Shown: one piece after another, positions 38,739 through 47,362 of the stretch
How the letters are laid out: each line of letters starts with the position of its first letter
Numbering within the stretch: the first letter of the stretch is position 1
Source: Thioploca sp.
GTDB lineage: Bacteria > Pseudomonadota > Gammaproteobacteria > Beggiatoales > Beggiatoaceae
Assembly (NCBI GenBank): GCA_012032555.1
Contig: JAAUSR010000005.1
Span: forward strand, 52,741 to 116,740
Direction of reading: 5' to 3'
Length of the DNA stretch: 64,000 bases
Made by a program: the position numbers and the translations under genes
Notes under the pieces: model-generated
Seen by the model: only the letters and a program-made list of their open reading frames with translations
The model's database searches: none
What the model was told of the DNA's origin: nothing

Positions 38739-39314
38739 ATGCGAGATAATTGCCAACTCAAAGCTATCATTGAAGCGGCATTATTAGTCGCTAATAAACC
38801 GTTAACACTCGAGCAACTCCAATCGATATTTACGTCACCGGCAGAACCACTCACACGCCCTACCTTACGAACTCTCTTGACAGAATTAAGTGCTGATTGT
38901 GCTCAACGCGGTATCGAACTCGTCGAAACCGCTAACGGTTATCGCTTTCAAGTCAAGGCAGATTTAGTCCCTTGGATTAAACGTCTGTGGACTACCGCAC
39001 CACCTCGCTATTCCCGCGCCTTATTAGAAACACTGGCGATTATTGCCTACCGTCAACCCATTACTCGGACTGAAATTGAAGCCATACGCGGTATCAGTGT
39101 GAGTACTGAAGTCATCAAGAAATTACAAGATTACCAATGGATTCGCATCCTCGCCTATCGAGAGACACCTGGTCGCCCAGCGTTATATGGCACCACCCGG
39201 CAATTTTTAGATCATTTTAACTTAAAAAATTTGGATGATTTACCAACTCTAACACAGTTAGTTGCCATGAATCCTCTCCCGGTTGAAGATGGGTTAATTG
39301 ATAATACTGAATAA
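38739..39314 (+). CDS. scpB: Segregation and condensation protein B
   Basis: ScpB forms dimers on ScpA in the SMC condensin. The 191-residue protein has tandem winged-helix domains. Motifs include IIEAALLVANKPLTLEQLQSI, ELVETANGYRFQVK, the highly conserved ALLETLAIIAYRQPITRTEI, and RGISVSTEVIKKLQDYQWI with TPGRPALYGTT. It starts one base after the scpA stop, so translation is coupled. A decayed TIR-type gene lies directly downstream. Confidence 0.95.
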   Translation: MRDNCQLKAIIEAALLVANKPLTLEQLQSIFTSPAEPLTRPTLRTLLTELSADCAQRGIELVETANGYRFQVKADLVPWIKRLWTTAPPRYSRALLETLAIIAYRQPITRTEIEAIRGISVSTEVIKKLQDYQWIRILAYRETPGRPALYGTTRQFLDHFNLKNLDDLPTLTQLVAMNPLPVEDGLIDNTE

Positions 39315-39330
39315 CTAATTAACAACGGAC

Positions 39331-39662
39331 ATCATTACCGAATCATCAGGGCATAAAATTATCCCAACCATTCATGGAAAAGATTTTGCCTCAGTCAAAG
39401 AAATTCATCTCGCTGGTGTGCAATGGATTGATTTTAACCAACATAATAGCGATTTTTACAGTAATTTTAGTGAACTCATTCGCACGCACTTTCTTTAGAT
39501 ACCGACCGTGACCATGTACACAATCACACCAAATAGTTACAACGGGCATTGGAGTGGAATCAGAAAGATCGGGAAACCGATTTATTATTGCGGGGTAGTG
39601 AATTTACCATCGCTAAGGACTGGCTAACCCAAGCGCAACAAACCCGGAAACAACCGGTATAG
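39331..39662 (+). pseudogene. Remnant of a TIR-domain protein gene
   Basis: One frame at 39331-39498 reads ITESSGHKIIPTIHGKDF and later VQWIDFNQHN and FSELIRT. This matches the end of TIR domains found in cyanobacterial and Beggiatoa TIR-WD40 proteins. After a one-base shift the next frame reads SLDTDRDHVHNHTK, a TAG where a tryptophan codon TGG is expected, then LQRALEWNQKDRETDLLLRG and SEFTIAKDWLTQAQQ. That linker typically follows the TIR domain, before the ATPase and WD40 regions. Everything before and after is deleted. Two independent lesions and missing flanks show true decay. The rest of the gap (39663-40041) holds an inverted repeat and no gene. Confidence 0.75.
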
Positions 39663-39824
39663 CAAAACTAGTATAAAACGATTAAAACAAAATTAAGATA
39701 TCTTTTAATAAAGATCGATTTTGATTGATGAAACCACCGAGTTAAGAGAATTATCCCCTAATTATGACATACCGACGTGTCTGCCCTTAACTTAATGGCA
39801 GTAGCAAGTAGGTCAAACTAAGTA

Positions 39825-39893
39825 TAGCGTGTCCAACTTCCTTCATATCGATTTCGGTGTGTGTCCAATTTCCTATTTGAGTTGGACACGCTA
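39825..39893. repeat. Inverted repeat TAGCGTGTCCAACT ... AGTTGGACACGCTA
   Basis: Two perfect 14-base arms (39825-39838 and 39880-39893) flank about 41 bases. The interior contains a second GTGTCCAA. A related sequence (CAAATAGGAAGTTGACACAC) lies at 49199-49218, close to the complement of the interior. Probably a dispersed non-coding repeat. Confidence 0.6.
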
Positions 39894-40041
39894 CGCTTTG
39901 TCCGACCACATTTAAAATTGATAGGTGGCAAGAACTGAATGGTCATGACGTGCAACTACCATTAAGCTAAACTACAAATAGAAATTATCCATTTATTTCA
40001 TCAATTGCTTGGACTACTAATAAACTCAACAGGATATTGAA

Positions 40042-40803
40042 ATGGCTCAACTTATTGATGCTGAACAATTTGATCAACTGGTTTTGCAGAGATTACCAAC
40101 TCTTATGCAACAGAATCCGCAAATTCAAGGATTAATTTTAGACTTGGCGCGGCAAGATTTCGCCGAACGGAAAGAAACTGATGACCGTTTTTACCAACTA
40201 TTAGGTGAATTAAGACGGGATAGAGAAGAACAAAACCGCAAGTGGCAGGAATATACCCAAGAACAAAACCAGAAATGGGAGGAACAAAACCGTAAGTGGG
40301 AGGAACAAAACCGTAAGTGGGAGGAACAAAATCGTAAGTGGGAAGATGCTAAACGTGAATTTGATAGAATGCACGAGGCTATCATGGCGATTGCTAATAA
40401 ACATGACCGCAGTATTACGGCACTTGGTGCACGGTGGGGAATCAAATCCGAAAGTGCCTTCCGTAATGCCTTAGTCGGGATTTTAGAAAAAAGCTTTGAT
40501 GTTCAAGTCGTTAATGTCACTGACTATGATGATGAAGGTATCGTATTTGGCCGACCGGATCAAATTGAGTTAGATGTGATTATTACCAATGGGCTGTTGA
40601 TAATCTGTGAAATTAAATCTTCCATAAGTCGTTCCGATATGTACACGTTTGAACGGAAAGTTCGTTTTTATGAAAAGCGTCATCAGCGCCAAGTTAATCG
40701 GATGTTAGTGATTTCACCAATGGTTGATACCAGAGCCGAACAAGTCGCCGCTAAGCTAGGAATTGAGATTTATAGTGACTCCATAGAGGTAACGAAGTTG
40801 TAG
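40042..40803 (+). CDS. DUF3782-type coiled-coil protein with a PD-(D/E)XK nuclease-like core
   Basis: The 253-residue product has a short helical start and a coiled coil (about 45-125) built from tandem EEQNRKW heptads. A C-terminal domain (about 130-253) carries a PD-(D/E)XK core: ELDVIITNG (D178), then IICEIKSS (E190, K192). This arrangement matches DUF3782 proteins, common in cyanobacteria and Beggiatoaceae. Nuclease activity is predicted from the fold, and no function is established. The start has AGGAT ten bases upstream. It stands alone among repeat-bearing gaps. The exact DNA repeats in the coiled coil suggest recent expansion. Confidence 0.8.
   Translation: MAQLIDAEQFDQLVLQRLPTLMQQNPQIQGLILDLARQDFAERKETDDRFYQLLGELRRDREEQNRKWQEYTQEQNQKWEEQNRKWEEQNRKWEEQNRKWEDAKREFDRMHEAIMAIANKHDRSITALGARWGIKSESAFRNALVGILEKSFDVQVVNVTDYDDEGIVFGRPDQIELDVIITNGLLIICEIKSSISRSDMYTFERKVRFYEKRHQRQVNRMLVISPMVDTRAEQVAAKLGIEIYSDSIEVTKL
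40258..40341 (+). repeat. In-frame 21-bp tandem repeat in the DUF3782 coiled coil
   Basis: Four adjacent 21-base units each encode one EEQNRKW-like heptad. Units at 40279-40299 and 40300-40320 are identical; 40321-40341 differs at one base and 40258-40278 is diverged. A fifth diverged unit lies at 40225-40245. Copy-number change would keep the frame and lengthen the coiled coil by one heptad. Confidence 0.9.
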
Positions 40804-41034
40804 CAAAATTTAGGGTAAAGCGATATCTTCAGTAAAGATGATGAACAAGTTATTACAACCTTTGCAGTAATTTAATATTAAATAAAGTTATTGATGAATA
40901 AAAAAATTAAATACTTAAAATAATAGAAATAGAATGTTACTATCTTGTATCTTATTAGCTAACTGCTATGATTAGTTTTATGTGTAACCCGATGTAGTTC
41001 AATGAGCTACGTTTACAACGAGGAGTAAAGATAC

Positions 41035-42293
41035 ATGATTTTGAGTTTTAAAGATAGATTAACACCGGTTAATCCCGGTTACCATCCCAGTTCACCTAGC
41101 CTACAATGCCTACGAAAAAAAGGTTTGTACGGCTCATTGTCGTTGATGTTTGCTTTGACGGTGGGCTTGGGAACACCAGCACAGGCAGCGAATCCTTATG
41201 GGCGCATTGTGTGGGATCCGGTAAATTATAAAGTAGATGAGTATGAAGGCAAAGTTTACTTAAAGGCTAAACGTGTGGATGGCAGTAGCGGCACGGTCAC
41301 TGTCAGATATGGTACACGTAGCCAAACTGCTAGGGCGGGGATGAATGCTAATTATGATTATCAAGCAACCTCGGGGGAACTTACTTGGGGACCGGGTGAT
41401 CAAACGAGTAAACAAGTTGAGATTACCATTACGACGACACTCAACATGAAGAAGAAGAATATTTTAACGTTGTACTATTGGATGCAATAGGAACACCGAC
41501 GAGTCCTGATTTAGGTGGTGCCGCTAAGGTCAAGATTAAAGATAATGATCCGGCTCCTTCGCCGGTTATACCACCAACGCAACAAAAGTTAATCACTTTC
41601 CTACCGACTCTTATTAAACCCATTCCATTGCCACCAACTTGTCTCAGTTGTCCCATTTTTAGGATAAGTCTCCGCTTAGGTATGTCAATGCTTTACAAGA
41701 TAAAATCGATTGATGCGGCTGAAGCCAGGGGATTCGATGGTGGATTGGCCAACTTTGATGAAGCCAGTCAAGCGTTTTTAGTGGGTTTGCAAAATGGCTT
41801 AGCTCAATTGAATTTATCAGATTTAGAAGTGTCTGTAACTGAAGCGGGTGCTGCTGTTTTAACTGTACCAATCTATAATGCACAAGGTGAGTTAGAAGGC
41901 GAGTATCATGCCGTTGCCGGGGAACCGGTTGCTACTTCTGAAACCGAAGTTGGTATTTTTTCTACAGCCTCTGGTGCCACTTATCTCGTTTACCCAGATG
42001 AAAATGGTAACTCTCTCCGAGCAAATTTGTACGCCACGTTAGCACCAGAAATCTTAATGGCTTTACAGCTTAATTTCCCGGATGCTCAAATCACTCAAGA
42101 AGAAGAGGTAGTCACTCTAACTCTAGGCGAGTATGAAAGCTATCATTTCATTGCTAATCATTTCGTTGACTCAGTCGGGTTAGATACCGATCCGCTGACA
42201 ACCAATTTGATTGATGCTAATAGTGATGGTATGGCTGATTACGCTGTGTTATCTGCAGCCGGTAAAGAACAGTTGGTGTATAGTGTTGATTAA
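41035..42293 (+). CDS. Exported Calx-beta domain protein, with a single-base frameshift
   Basis: Two overlapping frames (41035-41490 and 41478-42293) join into a 419-residue protein if one base is restored at about 41432. The junction then reads ITITDDTQHEEEEYFNVVLL, the normal acidic motif of a Calx-beta repeat. A signal peptide ends near residue 50 (LTVGLGTPAQAANP). The Calx-beta domain covers about 58-170 (SGTVTVRYGTRSQTARAG through KIKDNDP). A proline-rich linker with CLSC leads to an unfamiliar ~200-residue C-terminal domain ending in DANSDGMADYAVLSAAG. GAGGAG precedes the start and a strong terminator follows. Calx-beta domains bind calcium in adhesins and surface proteins; the C-terminal domain is unassigned. 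Confidence 0.75.
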
Positions 42294-42320
42294 GTAAATA
42301 AGTTATATTAGCAACTTAAT

Positions 42321-42346
42321 AGGCGGGAATTTTCCCGCCTTTTTTG
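42321..42346 (+). terminator. Intrinsic terminator after the Calx-beta gene
   Basis: A perfect AGGCGGGAA/TTCCCGCCT stem with a two-base centre is followed by six T. It lies 27 bases after the stop codon at 42291-42293. Confidence 0.9.
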
Positions 42347-42402
42347 TTTCTCATTGAATTCAAGCTACTTCAAGCTATTTTCACTTTTTACTGGCTAATA
42401 AT

Positions 42403-43628
42403 TTACAGTTCAATACAATTTAACAAACCTTGTTCAAATTGAGTTAAGATTCTTTCTTTATCCCATTGTTGAATAGCGATAGTTCGGGCTTGTTTCCCCC
42501 ATAAAGTTCGTTTTTCAGTGTCAGATGCTAAGGTTAACAATGCTTCGACAAATAAATCGACTTGGTTAGGTGGGACAACTAAACCAGCATTTTCAACAAT
42601 TTCAGCGAGTTGTGTGCCTCGCCGGGCGGTTGTTAACACCGGGCGCCCACTGGCTAACATTCCACTTAATTTAGAAGGCATTACCAAATCAGCCGCGTTT
42701 TCACGCTGAGGTAACAAATGAACATCGGCTAGGTTAAGTAATTGATTAAGTTGTTCGTAAGGTTGTAAAGGAATCCATTTAATATTATCTAAACCTTGTG
42801 CTTCTAACAATAATTGTTTTCGCTGTGCACCTTCGCCACACATAATAAATACGATCTGTTTCTGATCTATTAATTCGTGGGCTGCTTTGATAATTAAATC
42901 GAGTCCTTGTTTAACACCCATGTTACCGGCATATAAAGCCACAAAGTGCTCAGCGGTTAACCCCCACTGTTGACGAAAGGCTGCATTGTTTTCCAGCGGA
43001 AAAATGATTTGAGTATCAACCCAGTTAGGGAAAAAGAAGGTTTTCTCCGGGTGCACGCCTTTCAAGATGAGGCGCTCCATCATTCGATTGGATACCGTTG
43101 AAACCCGATCAACTGAGCTTAACAATTTGCTTTCAATTAATGTAGCAAAGCGTCGTAGCCATTTGAATTTTAAAAAACCTAATTCAAATGCCGTATCTAT
43201 TTCATAATCTTGAATATGTAGCCAAATTTTACGCTTACTGAACAAAGAAACTAATCGTATCCAAGGTGCTGTAAAGAAATAAGGTTGAATCACAATAACA
43301 ACATGGGGTTGTTCCTTGATTATTTGCCAAAATACAATCGGGGCAGCAGCTATCGTAAAAGATAATAAATGGACAATCCGTTTTAAAGTTGACAATTTTT
43401 GGGTACCCATAATGGGCAACGAATCACTTTGACCTGATGGATTATTTCAGTAGAATAAACCATTGCAGAATAGCCTTTCCAAACTTGCCATTGTGGATAA
43501 TAAGGTGGTGCGGTGATCATCGTGACTTGATGTCCTTTTGCCGCTAACCATTCCGCCATTTCACCATTGTATTTACCCGTACTAATGGATTCTGGAGGAT
43601 AATTAATGCTTTGAATGAGAATTTTCAC
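42403..43628 (-). CDS. WcaI-type colanic-acid/exopolysaccharide glycosyltransferase, with a frameshift
   Basis: Frames 43628-43383 and 43419-42403 join into one 408-residue GT4-family glycosyltransferase if the run of five T at 43396-43400 (plus strand) had six, giving WVPKKLSTLKRIVHLLSF. The N-terminal GT-B half starts MKILIQSINYPPESISTGKY and contains KGHQVTMITAPPYYP. The C-terminal half has the donor-binding segment VALYAGNMGVKQGLDLII, then HLLPQRENAADLVMPSK, where the acceptor/donor E-x7-E region lies. It resembles WcaI, which adds fucose in colanic acid. Its start overlaps the FkbM gene stop by four bases, and it is the last gene of the minus-strand glycan cluster. Confidence 0.82.
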
Positions 43629-44353
43629 TGTTGTACAAATAAAGCATCCATTTGTAAGATTTCACCATTTTCAGGATTAGACAACCACCCTATCGGACGT
43701 AAAAAGCGAAAACGATGTGCTTCCATTAAATGAACCATATCCATGAAGAGCATTTCACCTTCATACAGGGGTTTAAAAGAGGTTTCTATAACGACATAAT
43801 TCACTTGCTGTAAAGTTTCTACCCCACCTTGTAACGTAAGCGCTTCATAACCTTGAACATCTAGTTTAAGCAAAATGGGTGGTTCAAGCATAACCATTGA
43901 AAAAATTTTATCCAAGGTAGACAAAGTCACTGTAATCATCTTCTCTTCCTGAGCATAAGGAAAAGCCTCACGATGTGCTTCGGCTAATGGCAGAATGGAA
44001 CTAGAATGACTATGAGTATTCACATGGAACGCAATTTCTCCCTCATGGTTACCCAATGCCAGTGGATAGACAGTAATATTTTTTAAATGGTGAACATTTT
44101 GCTGCAAAAGTTCTACCACTTCCGGATGTGGTTCAAAGGAATAAATTTGCGTCGCCGGAGAAAATAGTTTAGCCGTTGCTATGGCAAATTGACCCACATT
44201 GGCACCAACATCGATAATGGTTTTAGGTTGAATCCCTTGTTGCTTTAATGTATAGACCATACGGTATGAAGTCAAAGAGAATTTGGGCCAGGTTAACAAA
44301 GCATAAATTTCTCTAGAAACAGTTTGAAGCGTTTTGAGGAGTTGGATGCGCAT
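43625..44353 (-). CDS. FkbM family SAM-dependent methyltransferase
   Basis: The 242-residue protein has the FkbM signature: SAM-binding TIIDVGANVGQFAIATAKLF, YSFEPHPEVVELLQQN, and the later LLKLDVQGYEALTLQGG with YVVIETSF. FkbM enzymes O-methylate sugars or polyketides; in glycan clusters they cap or decorate sugar residues. It lies seven bases after the GT4 gene and overlaps the wcaI-like gene by four bases, so it is coupled in the exopolysaccharide set. The acceptor is unknown. Confidence 0.9.
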   Translation of the reverse strand: MRIQLLKTLQTVSREIYALLTWPKFSLTSYRMVYTLKQQGIQPKTIIDVGANVGQFAIATAKLFSPATQIYSFEPHPEVVELLQQNVHHLKNITVYPLALGNHEGEIAFHVNTHSHSSSILPLAEAHREAFPYAQEEKMITVTLSTLDKIFSMVMLEPPILLKLDVQGYEALTLQGGVETLQQVNYVVIETSFKPLYEGEMLFMDMVHLMEAHRFRFLRPIGWLSNPENGEILQMDALFVQQ

Positions 44354-44360
44354 AATTCAG

Positions 44361-45530
44361 TTAGTTTTGCTTACCGATAATAATTGACCATAAAGTTGAG
44401 GCAAGCGTCTGAATATCAAGATGAGTTTCAGCATATTGACGAGCAGCTATTGCCATTTTACGCCGATCGGCCTCATTCATCTGCTGGATATGTTGGATAA
44501 CGGTTTGAATTGATTCTTCATGTGGTTCAAAGACCAACCCGGCTCCAATTGATTCCAAGTGATCCCAAGCTAATCCTTTGGTAACGATGACTGGACGACT
44601 TAAACTTAACGCTTCTGCTACGGCATTACCAAAGTTTTCTCGTATTCCACCACCATCCAATCCAGAAGGCAGGACTAAGAAATGACTAGCTAAAATCAGT
44701 TGTTGAAGCTTGGTGGTTGCTAGATAACCATAATAAATAATTGCACCTTGAGAATGAGCAGCAATTTTCTGGAATTCTTGATAATAAGGATCATTTTGGG
44801 CACCAGAGCCAGCAATAAAAAAGCGATCTGGTGAATTTCGATATTTTAGCCAAAGTTGTATAAATCGATTAATCCCTTTTTCCCGAGCAATCCGCCCAAC
44901 ATAACATAATACAGTTTGTTTATCGGTTGAGATATCTTGAGGAGGAATCGCTTTGACATTAACACCATTAGGTATAATTAAGGTAACGCTATTCTTACCT
45001 AAAACCGGTTGTATTGCCTTGGCTTCAAGCAAACTAGTACAATGAATAATTGTAGCACAGCGTAAAGTGGGTAAAGTTAATAATCGGTAAAACCACCATT
45101 TATGTCGTTGGTAACGACGAATGAAAGCAAGATGTTCTGGCATCAAACCACCTCTTGCGGCGATAACAAAACGACAACGTAACGCACAGCAAAAAATAGC
45201 AGCTAGCGTAGTTGGCCAAGTCGCAATGCCATTAATATAAACTGTCTGTGCGTGCCAACAAGCTGAAATAAGGGTAGTTATTGCGCCAAAACCGAATCCC
45301 CACCGTTTAAACCAATAACTGTGATATAAATGTATTTCAGTATTTTGGCCAACAATAATATCGCTTGGTTTTAAAGAACTCCTTTCAGAAGCATCTGAAG
45401 AACAAAGTAAGATTTTATTAGGTTGCTGACCCCAAGCCGTGATAAGTGACGCTATAGAAACCGCCGGACCACCATATCCGATTGCCGGGGCGATATGAGT
45501 TGTAATCACTGCAACTTTATAGCGTTTCAT
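44361..45530 (-). CDS. Glycosyltransferase family 4 protein
   Basis: The 389-residue GT-B enzyme opens with VITTHIAPAIGYGGPAVSIA, the acceptor-side nucleotide fold. Its donor side has LCYVGRIAREKGINRFIQLW and FFIAGSGAQNDPYYQEF, and the retaining GT4 motif is FLVLPSGLDGGGIRENFGNA. It overlaps the preceding GT2 gene by 14 bases and is seven bases from the FkbM gene. It would add one sugar to the cluster's glycan on the cytoplasmic side of the membrane. Sugar specificity cannot be read from the sequence. Confidence 0.9.
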   Translation of the reverse strand: MKRYKVAVITTHIAPAIGYGGPAVSIASLITAWGQQPNKILLCSSDASERSSLKPSDIIVGQNTEIHLYHSYWFKRWGFGFGAITTLISACWHAQTVYINGIATWPTTLAAIFCCALRCRFVIAARGGLMPEHLAFIRRYQRHKWWFYRLLTLPTLRCATIIHCTSLLEAKAIQPVLGKNSVTLIIPNGVNVKAIPPQDISTDKQTVLCYVGRIAREKGINRFIQLWLKYRNSPDRFFIAGSGAQNDPYYQEFQKIAAHSQGAIIYYGYLATTKLQQLILASHFLVLPSGLDGGGIRENFGNAVAEALSLSRPVIVTKGLAWDHLESIGAGLVFEPHEESIQTVIQHIQQMNEADRRKMAIAARQYAETHLDIQTLASTLWSIIIGKQN

Positions 45531-46326
45531 GATGATGTTTCCTAAACGTATATTCTAAAACAGATTTAGTTGCTTCATACCAAGTGTACATCAAGGAATA
45601 TTCTAAACCAGCCCGACCATCTAAAAATCCTAAACAAAAACAATAATGGTAAAAAAATCTTCCTGGAATCCGTAATATAGAAACCTTACTTAACCACATC
45701 ATGATTCGTCCACGTTTGGTTAGTAAGGCACCGGGTGTGGCTTGACGCTTAACTTCCTGACAAGCATGACTAATATGTTTAGTCATCCATTGACTTAAAT
45801 GGCCATCGTAAAAATAATGATCATAAGGAATCGTGGCATAATAGGTTGGCACAGTTGCTGGAATACTTTCCCCATGCCCAGTATGATTAGTCATAAAACG
45901 AACTTGATGGGTGCGCACTAAGCGTGGGTGGTAAATAGGATAACCAGGAGCATGTTTTAAACAGTGGTTACGAAAGAATAGCAAAGAGGGTACCATCACT
46001 GCCGCAATAATATCGTTAAAAGCGATTTCACGTTCAAACCAGTCATAAAAGCACAGCGGGTAAATTTCGTCGGCATCGATAAATAATACCCAAGGGGTAG
46101 TAATATGACATTTTTCCAAAGCAAAGTTGCGTTGTTTGGCAAAACCTGACCAAGTATTATAATAAATTTGGCAACCACGTTCAGTTGCAATAGCAACTGT
46201 GGTATCAGTACTACCACAATCAATAACCACAATGGGATAGCGTGACGGAATCGCATTGAGGCAACGATGTAAACGGTGTGCTTCATTATGAGTTAAAATA
46301 ACGACTGTCAATGTTGTCATAGTCAA
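45517..46326 (-). CDS. Glycosyltransferase family 2 protein, WaaE/KdtX-like
   Basis: The 269-residue GT-A enzyme has the family-2 opening TVVILTHNEAHRLHRCL and the IDCGSTDTT nucleotide-binding loop. The metal-binding DXD-type motif is VLFIDADEIYP. The conserved SGFAKQRNFAL and the later region HPRLVRTHQVRF resemble WaaE/KdtX glucosyltransferases of lipopolysaccharide core. It overlaps the methyltransferase gene by four bases. The product probably transfers a hexose to a lipid-linked or core glycan. Confidence 0.87.
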   Translation of the reverse strand: MTMTTLTVVILTHNEAHRLHRCLNAIPSRYPIVVIDCGSTDTTVAIATERGCQIYYNTWSGFAKQRNFALEKCHITTPWVLFIDADEIYPLCFYDWFEREIAFNDIIAAVMVPSLLFFRNHCLKHAPGYPIYHPRLVRTHQVRFMTNHTGHGESIPATVPTYYATIPYDHYFYDGHLSQWMTKHISHACQEVKRQATPGALLTKRGRIMMWLSKVSILRIPGRFFYHYCFCLGFLDGRAGLEYSLMYTWYEATKSVLEYTFRKHHHETL

Positions 46327-47252
46327 CCATTTTTAATCGCATAAATATTAAGGTAAATTCCCATTCTTAAGACATTGGCTAGATAGTTAAACGGTATTTG
46401 CCCATATTTCACGATCCCATCTAAAATGAATGAACGATGGTTTTCACCCAGTAAGCGACGCGACAGGGCATCATAACGAAAGCGAGTAATTTGATGAATG
46501 TGAATAATTTTTAAATCGTGCTGGGTTAAGAGTTTTCTTACGCCTTGAACCGTAAAATAATTCACATGTTCAGGTACCCATAAACAAGCATTATCTTTAG
46601 TGCCTAATATTTTTACTGTTAGGGCATTAAAATGAGGTACAGCACAAGCAAATACCCCTTGGTTAGCCAGTAGATTAGCTACTTTAGCAATGGCGTGTTC
46701 CGGTTCAACTAGATGTTCTAATACCTGTGACATTAAAATGACGCCAAACAGATTGGATGTGTTGAAATCCTCAAACATGACTGGCAGAGGGTCATTTCCG
46801 TTCATCGCTTTAAATACTCGGTTTTCGTATTTTCCCGGATTAATACTGACGGTGTCATAGTGTGCTAATTTCAAAGCTTGGGTATAAAAACCATATCCCG
46901 AACCAATATCTAAAGCCTGATAATTACCAGATCGATTAAGTCGTTGCGCCCAAGATACGATTCTTTTTGCATCAATAGTGCTATTAGGAAACTGTTTTTC
47001 CTGAGCTAAAACTGTTGCTAATGAAATGGGGGAAGTTAGCGCATGACCAGAATATTGGTAAATGGATTTTAATAAGTCAGTATGCGGTGGTGGATTTAAA
47101 AAACCGGTTCCACATTGTTGACACCGAACGATTTGAAATTCAGTATTTTCAACCCGCTCCGTATAGCTAAAACGTTTCTTTTGCCATGGTTTGAGTTGTT
47201 CACTGCCACAGGCAATACAATGATTGAGAAGTTTAGCAAAAATTTGAGACAT
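46323..47252 (-). CDS. Class I SAM methyltransferase with an N-terminal zinc-ribbon
   Basis: The 309-residue protein starts with a zinc-ribbon (CIACGSEQ and later VRCQQCGTGFLNPPP), typical of sugar methyltransferases near polysaccharide loci. The Rossmann core has ALDIGSGYGFYTQALKLA and LMSQVLEHLVEPEHAIAKVA. It is the first gene of the minus-strand glycan operon; the 110-base gap to divergent asnB holds both promoters. The acceptor, probably a sugar or lipid-linked intermediate, is unknown. Confidence 0.85.
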   Translation of the reverse strand: MSQIFAKLLNHCIACGSEQLKPWQKKRFSYTERVENTEFQIVRCQQCGTGFLNPPPHTDLLKSIYQYSGHALTSPISLATVLAQEKQFPNSTIDAKRIVSWAQRLNRSGNYQALDIGSGYGFYTQALKLAHYDTVSINPGKYENRVFKAMNGNDPLPVMFEDFNTSNLFGVILMSQVLEHLVEPEHAIAKVANLLANQGVFACAVPHFNALTVKILGTKDNACLWVPEHVNYFTVQGVRKLLTQHDLKIIHIHQITRFRYDALSRRLLGENHRSFILDGIVKYGQIPFNYLANVLRMGIYLNIYAIKNG

Positions 47253-47362
47253 GGTTTTAAGGTTAACTGAGCCATTAACAAATTAAGAAAAAATGATATC
47301 CCTTATTTAGGCATAATTTATGCCACACAAGCTTCATTTCTCAATAGAATGGAAAACAGAAT

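Noticed and set aside
40258..40341. CRISPR-like array
   Set aside because: The units are contiguous and in frame without spacers; they encode coiled-coil heptads.
42403..43628. Two separate glycosyltransferase genes
   Set aside because: Neither half is a complete GT-B enzyme, and one base restores a single 408-residue protein of normal length.
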